Of a stretch of DNA of 64,000 bases, positions 56,640 to 64,000 are shown piece after piece. Location: the NCBI GenBank assembly GCA_030620095.1, contig JAUTXW010003395.1, forward strand, positions 372,001 to 436,000. The letters run 5' to 3'. Source of the stretch: Kuschelorhynchus macadamiae (Eukaryota > Arthropoda > Insecta > Coleoptera > Curculionidae). The notes beneath the pieces were generated by a model. The model was not told the origin of the DNA. It searched no databases and worked only from the letters and a program-made list of their open reading frames with translations. Position 1 is the stretch's first letter; every line of letters begins with the position of its first letter. Made by a program: the position numbers and the translations under genes.

Positions 56640-56830
56640 CCTGTATTTTTCGCATGCATGGCTCTTAATTTTAGACTGAAATTTGAAGACTATTTAGCTA
56701 TGCAGCGAACAGACAGACTGACGGACAGACATACCTACAGACAGACGGAATTGAGAAAACATGTTTTCCGGCATCTAGGGACCCTTCAACGTAAAGATCT
56801 GAAAAAATCTCACGAGGGAAGTAATAACTA
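56538..56830 (+). repeat. Repeat block 3: short copy with internal (TA)37
   Basis: Left edge ATCGGTAAAATCGCTTTACCAGAAACT, then the TA run, then the right part of the block module (GGCTCTTAATTTTAGACTGAAATTTGAAG, ACAGACAGACGGAATTGAGAAAACATG, AAGATCTGAAAAAATCTCACGAGG). It looks like a block whose middle was deleted and replaced by the microsatellite. Confidence 0.65.
56565..56638. repeat. (TA)37 microsatellite
   Basis: 74 uninterrupted bases of alternating T and A. Likely length-polymorphic and self-complementary. Confidence 0.97.
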
Positions 56831-57359
56831 ATTACCTTGTGTTTTTAACAAAAGTGTATAATATTTTTGCAAAATAAATTTTTTTTGTTAATACAAAAAA
56901 AAACATGTTTGCACAGAGGTGGCCCGCATTTAAATAAATGACACTGTATAAGTGGTTAGATTTTTAAGTCAAGCGGGGCTCATAATTTTTGGTGATTGAT
57001 AAAAAAATCTGACTTTCATTAAGTGACTGTATAAACAAAACACATCCTGATTGTTTCACTGATTCGAACCGCCTTCCGCTTTTATTAAGGCGCTTGCCAT
57101 TTTGTGTATTTTTGTTTTTGCCAACCAAAATTTTTTAACCAAATACATATTTAGCAAATTTTCTTATTTAGTCCCTATTTAATATATAAAATAATATTAA
57201 GTGGCTATCTTAATAATATTGCGTAATATAATAAAAAATAACTATTTTCTTTCTCCCTGTCTATTTGTAAATAGCCCATCGAGATTTAATAGCCCGATAA
57301 AAGAATCACACAACATTTTGGTATACACCGTGTTTTCTGATTCCTTTGGACCCGCACGA

Positions 57360-57640
57360 TAAGACCGCATTCGACTATAATAATTTTTTTAACATTTCAC
57401 TAAGCCGCCATTTTGTTTTGCCAAATTGGATTTTTACCAAAATTTTACCAGGTCATCTCCATATGGCCGCCCTTCATTTTTGACCAATTTGAAGTTAATC
57501 GGATAAGTAGTTTTTTAGGCATGCCGCCCACAGGCACACCGACAGATAGACAGACCGACGGAATTGAGAAAACATGTTTTTGAACCATGAAACATAAAAA
57601 TCTGAAGAAATCTCGGTGGGTGGGTAATATTTTGACGAAA
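57360..57640 (+). repeat. Repeat block 4 fragment
   Basis: AACATTTCACTAAGCCGCCATTTTGTTTTGCC, TTGGATTTTTACCAAAATTTTACCAGGTCATC, GACAGATAGACAGACCGACGGAATTGAG and TCTGAAGAAATCTCGG follow the module order of blocks 1-3. It is only the right-hand module. Confidence 0.7.
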
Positions 57641-57739
57641 TACGAATGTAATAAATATTTGGTGGAGTTTAAACGGTTGTGACGTGCACACAATATGTAG
57701 ATCTAATTCGGACGTCCACGTCAGCACAGCGCTTGAATT

Positions 57740-57930
57740 AATCCAACCGTATGTTTATAACTGTAATAACAATAACCCATTGGACAGACTAAAATTGATT
57801 TTAGTAACAAACTTCTCAATATGGCTCTTGAATGATAATTTTTGGCGGCAATCGAAATACTGCGATGTAGCGCGCCGTAATGACCAATGAAGAAAAGCCT
57901 TACACCCTAATGCACTACAGAAACTGCGCC
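57740..57930 (-). mobile_element. Possible LINE post-RT remnant
   Basis: The - strand reads FDCRQKLSFKSHIEKFVTKI then NFSLSNGLLLL, like the 'LD..L.F..HI..+..K....L..L' region after RT box E in Jockey-type elements. It is short and isolated, so only tentative. Confidence 0.35.
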
Positions 57931-58184
57931 CAACGGGCAAACAGAGGGTTCACAGTTACTAAAATAATTTATGCTTAAACCAAAATTAGAGATGATAAAG
58001 GAAAAAATGTAGGATGCCGGGCTTGTAGCGGTTCTCTTGTCAGGATATTGCGTGGCTACAAGTTCGCCATCATACATTTGCTCCTTTTACACATCTAATT
58101 TTGGTGGTGTTAAGACTTAATTTTGTTTGTGTTAAACCTAATTTGAGTTGGTAACTGGGAGCCTAGCACAAATAAGAAATATGG

Positions 58185-58571
58185 TTAACTACCTTCCAGT
58201 ATATGTTTGACTATCTTTAGTAGCGTTTTTCTGCATTTAGGAAAACGTCGAAAAATAGCAAATCTCTTGGATAAAAATGAATCCGGTAAAGTTTTCTCTC
58301 TGGGTAGTACGATTGGTTTCACGTTTGGAGGATTGTCTACGTGGCAACTTCCGCATTCTGAAACGCCAGTGTCGCTTTCATCTGATGAAGATTCAGATAG
58401 GATTGAGGATCCTTTACTTGATGCTGAAGATCCTTCTTCGGATTCAGTGCTAGTTTCGTCCCCGTCATCAAAACACAGACACGCAATGTTTACTTCCTCT
58501 GTTGCTGGTTCGCCCGTTTCTGCTATTTCTTGTTCGTCAGTTTGGTTCTGATTTTCTAAGGATGTACCGTC
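58185..58571 (-). CDS. Acidic-protein gene, terminal exon
   Basis: 128 codons beginning DGTSLENQNQTDEQEIAET and ending KTLLKIVKHILEGS, then TAA. A run of Ser/Glu/Asp is followed by GVSECGSCHVDNPPNVKPIV and a Lys/Arg/Phe-rich end. The + strand is also open here (58207-58551) but has no partner exon. Confidence 0.65.
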   Translation of the reverse strand, partial: DGTSLENQNQTDEQEIAETGEPATEEVNIACLCFDDGDETSTESEEGSSASSKGSSILSESSSDESDTGVSECGSCHVDNPPNVKPIVLPREKTLPDSFLSKRFAIFRRFPKCRKTLLKIVKHILEGS

Positions 58572-61500
58572 CTAAAAAAAGACACATAACAAATACATGT
58601 ATTTGGAACTTTGATTTTGTAATTTTTTTCTACCTATTACGAGTTCGTTTCTATAATATTTACCTGTTAGGTAAAATGACACTAACATAGGTCATAAGAT
58701 ACATAAAAACTTTTAACTTTTCTTATAAACAATTTACCATGTTATTAATACTGTTTCAGTAGTAAAATTGATCAGTGGTATGCACATATCTTTTAAGAAT
58801 ATTTTTCAATGTTTTAACTCTTTTTTCAAAATTATATCCCAATGTGGAACCAATCATTATTTAGCATTTTACTTAATTTGAAGGAAAATTTGGTTCTTCT
58901 GATTATTATTAGTTTTATTTGATTTTTGCCAATCGGTACATTAGTAATAATAATTTAGTAGGTATATTTTATATTTGAAAACAGTAAAAAGTTCAAATTT
59001 ATCTACTTTAAAAATACCAGAAATAACACTATAATATAATATCTAGGCAAGGGAAGAATTACATTGGGATCAGTTTGGTGACCGAAACCAATTTAAATAT
59101 AAGAAATTTAAAGTCGTGAAAAAGTACAATAGTTCGCCCTCGACATTTCGCCAAACTTTGCAAGTTTCGTCCTTTTTAGTGTTTTAAAATCTCTACGTAC
59201 GAAATAACGTAATTCATTATGTATATTAAAATTTTTGAAATTAAAGACAAAGGGGAGGTTGTTTGTTTGTTTTATATAATGACAAATTCTAACAATTCCA
59301 TAAAAATCCTAGAACGCGTACTCCCTTTGAGAATAGCAAACGTACATGGTATCACCGTATCATCATATTCTGATTCACCCTCTATCTCGTTTTGGGTTGT
59401 GAATATCAAAAAAAGTTATATGCTAAAGTTATTCGCCAAGTTTTAAATTTTATTACACAACTGTTCTAAATAGTCTCGGTTAGGATAAGTTACTTTAGTT
59501 TATATTATCTGCTGATGATGATAACTTGGTTAGCGAAACGCGCGTCCAGAACGTAACAAGTTGTAGTGTAGTGTGATTAGAACTCTTGTATTTTGATCTA
59601 TGTTCCACCACAGGTTCCAGTGTTAGAAAGTACATAAATGTCATTTCTGTTCTTGCCCTACGCTCTTCACTATTTTTATGCGGCGTTTATGACATACTAT
59701 ATCCCCTCTCATAAATATAGGATTTAACTTAATCTGTTTTTGAAAAAAACAAGTTTCGTTAAATTTCCAAAAAACAAGTACTCGAGATCAAGCTAAAAAA
59801 CATATCCGGCTATATCTGAGCATTTATGGTATTACGATTATTTTTATTTTTAATAATGACACATGACAGATTGATTTGTAAAAATTAAAAGTCAAAAACT
59901 ATAAATTTATTTACCTTTACAGTACAAACGCAGAAACAAACGCTACTAAATATATTAATTTGTATAAAACAAAAGTATATTCGTAGAAATCCGATAAAAA
60001 TTTTAGACGGAAAAGAAAAAATAAACTTGCTTTATAGCTAACCGTTAAAAATAAGCACAACTAAAGCGAAAATATATACCTGATTAGATTTTAATGGAGA
60101 CTAAAAATAATAATGAGTTCAACTTTCGCGTATCTCTATTAGCACAACATTATTTTTTTGGTATAAATTATTCATGTTTACATACTGCATGAATTGTAGT
60201 GCAAAAAAGCGTGCGGGTTCAGCTGATATAACTTTATTGAAAATTTTTCATATCCATTGATTCGAAAAATCAAGTATAGAGGATGTCGGCTGTAGCTCGG
60301 GAACCATTAATGACTTAAATATTTATAGATAAATCAGCCCAGAGAAATCGCTGTAAATTATTTTTAAGGTCGAAAGTTGGCCTCTAGGGGGAATAACTGA
60401 GGTATGTTGGAAATGTAATGTTTGTATTCTTCAACAAATTACGCACTTTTTTGCTTGAGATCATTTTTATCTATTTTCAAAAATAAAGTGGTGGGGGAAG
60501 GTCAAACATTTTTACTTTCAAATGTAGATATCTTTGTTTTAAATTGGATGAACCGATTTTATTCAACTTTGTGTCAAAAAAGTCCTTTTTTTGCTCTACT
60601 CGTGGTGCCATACACTGTACCGTAATGACTTTTTTAGTGGTCACTAGATGGCGTTGTTTCAGAATTCTCCAAATAATGGTGATTTTCTCAAGAAAATCAA
60701 ATCGTACGCTATGACTTATATTACAATCTATTTGGTAGTTATGAAGGGCATTGAATAGCGAAATAAAAAATCCAAGTGCGTATTCAAATTAATAAAATTG
60801 ATGATGGACTCTCGAATCCGAAACATTGGATTGAAAAATTAATATTGCCGTTTTGTAGAAGAGAAAAAGTGACAATGACAAAATGGAAATTACTCACTAA
60901 AACAAGGTAAAACTCGGTTTAATCTTTTTGCCCAAACTGAGTCCTGTCCTGCGTCGCCCTAGCGTTAGCTATTTTATTGCGTCCTTTTTTTGCTCTACTC
61001 GTGGTGCCATACACTGTACCGTAATGACTTTTTTAGTGGTCACTAGATGGCGTTGTTTCAGAATTCTCCAAATAATGCTGATTTTCTCAAGAAAATCAAA
61101 TCGTACGCTATGACTTTTATATTACAATCTATTTGGTAGTTATGAAGGGCATTGAATAGCGAAATAAAAAATCCAAGTGCGTATTCAAATTAATAAAATT
61201 GATGATGGACTCTCGAATCCGAAACATTGGATTGAAAAATTAATATTGCCGTTTTGTAGAAGAGAAAAAGTGACAATGACAAAATGGAAATTACTCACTA
61301 AAACAAGGTAAAACTCGGTTTAATCTTTTTGCCCAAACTGAGTCCTGTCCTGCGTCGCCCTAGCGTTAGCTATTTTATTGCGAAGCTTATCTGACTATGA
61401 GACTGAGTTTTAGTATTTTTTGTTTTCTTCCGTTAAGTTTTGTCCTTTTCAATTATACAAGATTACTAAAGTTTCTATTGGAGCCTTGTTTTTTCCAGTT

Positions 61501-62645
61501 CTTTGGTTTTCCTAAAATTCTACAAAACGGCAAAATTAATTTTCCAATCCGACGCTTCGGATTCGAGACCACCATCAACTTTCTTAATTTGAATGCGGAC
61601 TAGAATTTTTTATTTGACTATTCAATGCCCTTCATAACTACCTAATAAACTGTGATATAAAAGTCATAGCGTTCTATTTGATTTTATTAAAAAAATCAAC
61701 ATTATTTGGAGAATTCCGGAACAACGCCATCTAGTGACCATTAACAAAGTCATTACAGTACAGTTTATGGCTCCACAAGTAGAGCAAAAACAGTTATTTT
61801 TTTCGACTCCAAGTTGAATAAAATCGGTTCATGCAACACAGAGATATTTACGTTTGAAAGTAAAAATATTTGACCTTCCCCCACCACTTTATTTTTGAAA
61901 ATAGACAAAGATGGTCTGGAGCAAAAAAGCGCGTAATTGGTTGAAGAATACAATGCTTATATTTTCAACATTCCTCTATTATAGAAATTTAAGAGAAAAA
62001 TGGCATTTATACTTTTGTCTTGCTGTCTTACGCCCCCAGCGGCCAATTTTCGAACTTGCAAATAATTTACAGCAATTTCTCTTGGCCGACTTACCTACAC
62101 ATATTTTTTTTTGTTAAGTTCTGTCATTAATGATTCCCGAGCTACAGCCGGACGTCCTTTATTATTGGACCACCCTGCATCTACGTTTAAATATTAGTAA
62201 CTTATATTTAAATATAGTTCACCCGGTTTTGCGTCACAAACAGAAGTAATAAAGTAAATATTTAGTTTATTTCTATTAAAATTAAGAATGTTAGGGTTTA
62301 TTGTATTATCAATTTAAAACAAATTATGAAAAAAATATGTCAAAAGCAATATATTGCAAAAATGTCTTAAGGTCGGTGAAGAGTAGCTCCCGAGATTTTC
62401 ATAGTCAAAAAAACTAACATAAATTGACTTTTAACCTACAACTGCTAATACTACGCTTACAAATTTACCTTACTGTTGTCCTGGTCAGTTATTGGCTCCT
62501 CCCGAATCTCACCCTTAGGAGATTCATCTCCTTGGCCGAAACTTTCATTGTCAGCCGGATCAGGATCTTCTGGGCTGTGTCCATTTTCTGTATGTTCTTT
62601 TTCTAAATGGCTACGTCTGGTCAACAAAATGGTGTTGGATGGGTA
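58185..62645 (-). CDS. 3' end of a gene for an acidic Ser/Glu-rich protein (partial)
   Basis: Two - strand exons join in frame in phase 0: 62645-62469 (59 codons) and 58571-58185 (128 codons and TAA). Splice sites: acceptor TTTCTTTATAG, donor GTAAAT, acceptor TTTTTTTAG. The protein segment is strongly acidic (HLEKEHTENGHSPEDPDPAD, FGQGDESPKGEIREEPITDQ, DDGDETSTESEEGSSASSKG) and ends in a basic tail (PDSFLSKRFAIFRRFPKCRK) after a CGSCH motif. I do not recognise the family. The first visible exon is internal, so the gene begins to the right, probably beyond 64000. The intron holds the hammerhead-like motif at 59508 and the large inverted repeat at 60280-62160. Confidence 0.65.
58572..60279. other. 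Intron of the acidic-protein gene, otherwise unassigned
   Basis: AT-rich with no recognisable element apart from the hammerhead-like motif at 59508. Short open frames (59219-59446) have no domains. Confidence 0.3.
59508..59550 (+). ncRNA. Hammerhead-ribozyme-like motif, single copy
   Basis: TCTG (59508-59511) and CAGA (59547-59550) pair as stem I. The core CTGATGA (59512-59518) is followed by one extra T and stem II GATAAC/GTTAGC (59520-59534, one A-G mismatch, TTG loop). GAAA (59535-59538) leads into ACGCGCGT, a perfect 8-nt palindrome suited to a dimeric stem III, then C as the expected cleavage position. This is the same order, and the same extra T, as in the 40-41 kb array, though the surrounding sequence is unrelated. 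It lies in an intron. No tandem copies here. Confidence 0.4.
60280..62160. repeat. ~1.9-kb inverted repeat (foldback) element
   Basis: Outer ends match inverted: AGGATGTCGGCTGTAGCTCGGGAACCATTAATGA (60279 onward) and TCATTAATGATTCCCGAGCTACAGCCGGACGTCC (to about 62157). Inner arms also mirror one another: TTCAACAAATTACGCACTTTTTTGC (60429) with its reverse form near 61920, CACTAGATGGCGTTGTT (60640) with AACAACGCCATCTAGTG (61721), and CTCTCGAATCCGAAAC (60809) with TTCGGATTCGAGA (61555). Arms are about 600 bp and moderately diverged. The left arm carries an extra tandem copy. Probably a non-autonomous foldback or terminal-inverted-repeat transposon; no transposase is seen. Confidence 0.7.
60582..61381 (+). 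repeat. Recent ~400-bp tandem duplication
   Basis: 60582-60980 and 60981-61381 are nearly identical; I see only one substitution (AATGGTGA/AATGCTGA) and a 2-bp insertion (ACTTATA/ACTTTTATA). Both contain TTGATGATGGACTCTCGAATCCGAAAC. It is far less diverged than the inverted arm, so it is recent or an assembly artefact. Confidence 0.93.
62469..62645 (-). CDS. Acidic-protein gene, internal exon
   Basis: 59 codons from YPSNTILLTRRSHLEKEH to EEPITDQDNSK, phase 0 at both ends. Low-complexity acidic and polar composition with no stops. Two GTAA donors overlap (AACAGTAAGGTAAAT); only the second keeps the frame open into the next exon. Confidence 0.65.
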
Positions 62646-62803
62646 CTATAAAGAAACGTTTATTTTAGCCTGCTACATATTGGGTGAAGTGACACATTTG
62701 GAAATCTTACAACTTTGCAACGAAAAATGATAAATAAACTTCTAGGTTTAATGTGACAGAAAAACTAAAACAGTTTTTTTTTAGTACATCGCAAGTAAAA
62801 ATA

Positions 62804-63900
62804 TACAGAGTGTACCAAAATACATTCCTATTTGTAAAAACTATAAACTTTATGTATAATAATATATAAGTTTAATTGTTAATATGCATTTGGAGCCATA
62901 GCAATACATTTTGAATCCATAGCAATGTCAAAAATAAACATAAAAAAATAAGTAGTCTCCATGAATGAATAAACTCGTGCATTTTGAGTTTAAAGTTTTT
63001 TTAAAAATGAATCTGTTCGTGATAAGCAGCGACAATTTCGCACCCTAAACTTTAATTGTTAATATGCATTTTGAATCCATAGCACTTGTTTCAGTTTGCA
63101 TTATCCCTGTCGGAATTCAATTTTAAAATTTGTCGCACAATTTAAAGGAACCGCATCAGCCCCAAAGCGGAAATCTACATGTAGGCCAAAATCAGTTAGA
63201 ACTATTGAAAATATCGAAAGGGTGCGCATAACAGTGGTGAAGTCCTAAGCGATCTGCAAAAAGACATTCCCTAACTTTCCAAATAGGTGATATCTCTCTG
63301 AGAAAAACATATGCATGACATTTTAGGCTTATGCCCGTACAAAATTCAAATTCTTCAGGAGCTGAAAGACATCGATTTTGTGTCAATCAAACATTTTTGC
63401 GAAACATCCCTGACTTGTTGGAAAAAATATTCATGTCAGATGGAGCTCATTTCCATCTTTCTGGGTATGTTAATAAACAAAATTCTCGTTAATGGTCGAA
63501 AGAAAACTCAAAAGATGAAAATGGGAAGAATGTAACAGTTAATTCTGAACGCTAGGCACATATTTTTAATAAAAACTGCGATATTTTCCAAAAGATGTGT
63601 GGTTCCAGCAGGATGGCGCCATATGCCATACAGCGCGTGTATCAATGCAAATTTTACGGCAGATGTTTCTGGGGAGGCTAATTTGGAAATTTAACGATGT
63701 ACAGTGGCCTGCGAAATCATGTGACATGACACACTGAACACAGTGTTCAGATCTCGTGGAGTAAAGATCCCTGAAGATGCCTCGTGCAATTGAAGGCGAA
63801 ACATCAGATAGTATTTTCAATTTGGCACGGTTTAATCCCAAGAACCATGATTTCTTAATTGACCAAAGCCGTGAAAGCTTCCGTTCTATATTATCATAGT
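62804..63900 (+). mobile_element. Decayed mariner-like transposon
   Basis: ATACAGAGTGTACCAAAATACATTCC at 62803 resembles the ACAGGGTGTCCCAAAA-type end of arthropod mariner-like elements. Inside: IERVRITVV (63210), GLCPYKIQILQELK (63325-63365), MSDGAHFHLSGYVNKQNSR (63434-63490; first catalytic D), KNVTVNSER, WFQQDGAICHTARVSMQIL (63600-63650; second D) and then FNDVQWPAKSCDMT (third D, about 36 residues on). Stops and shifts throughout. The right end is not resolved; the dispersed repeat at 63776 follows. Confidence 0.75.
63774..63895 (+). repeat. Dispersed ~120-bp repeat, copy 2
   Basis: Matches 47156-47275 (GATGCCTCGTGCAATTGAAGGCGAAAC, TCCCAAGAACCATGATTTCTTAATTGACC, GAAAGCTTCCGTTCTA). The start, CTGAAGA-T-GCCT...AGGC-GAAACATC (63771-63804), again has hammerhead-like order with the extra T, but no stem I pairing. 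Confidence 0.65.
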
Positions 63901-64000
63901 CGTTACATGGATAAAAATTAAGGTAAGTCTATTTCAATAAAATAACAAATAATAAATAAATTCATCTAAATCTTAACAAATCTATAACTAGGGCTAAATT

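Noticed and set aside
57055..57085. GATTCGAACCGCC resembling a tRNA B box on the - strand
   Set aside because: No A box or cloverleaf could be built at the right distance.
58207..58551. + strand open frame of 114 codons
   Set aside because: It is the mirror of the - strand terminal exon, which has correct splice sites and an in-phase partner exon; the + version has neither.

Overview
The window is AT-rich animal DNA, most likely insect: it has spliced genes with GT-AG introns and a dense, decayed load of non-LTR retrotransposons (LINEs), hAT and Tc1/mariner-type transposons, satellite-like repeats and foldbacks. There is no prokaryotic organisation (no operons, RBSs or CRISPR). The exact species cannot be told from the sequence.

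The best-supported host gene is on the + strand at 2545-27440. It is the Spb1/FTSJ3 pre-rRNA 2'-O-methyltransferase, which I reconstruct as 11 exons coding for 850 residues with every splice phase consistent. Its coding sequence is about 2.55 kb but the gene spans about 25 kb, because introns 2, 3, 5, 6 and 10 hold LINE and hAT remnants. Intron 6 holds a 148-bp tandem array followed by two LINEs joined end to end.

From 27.4 to 46 kb I see almost only mobile elements. These are a hAT transposase gene broken by a 0.5-kb near-perfect palindrome; an R1-like LINE split by a hAT-like non-autonomous element and a probable SINE; a 5'-truncated LINE with a long open frame nested inside an older LINE; and a repeat block holding ~218-bp units, each with a hammerhead-ribozyme-like core.

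From 46 to 64 kb there are pieces of two or three host genes on the - strand. One is a two-exon gene for a 160-residue protein of unknown function (47661-51135). One is the 3' end of a gene for a very acidic, serine-rich protein (58185-62645, continuing beyond the window). One is a possible GC-rich terminal exon (46204-46395). Between them lie an RNase H-bearing LINE tail, a broken Tc1/mariner-superfamily transposase with unusually wide D-to-E spacing, a (TA)37 microsatellite, a ~1.9-kb inverted repeat with a fresh internal duplication, and a decayed mariner-like element at the right edge.

The most interesting signal is the recurring motif CTGANGA - stem - GAAA - palindrome - TC with matching outer arms, in the 40-41 kb tandem repeats and again at 59.5 kb. 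It matches the hammerhead ribozyme layout except for one extra base. The tandem copies resemble the monomers of animal retrozymes, but self-cleavage is untested.
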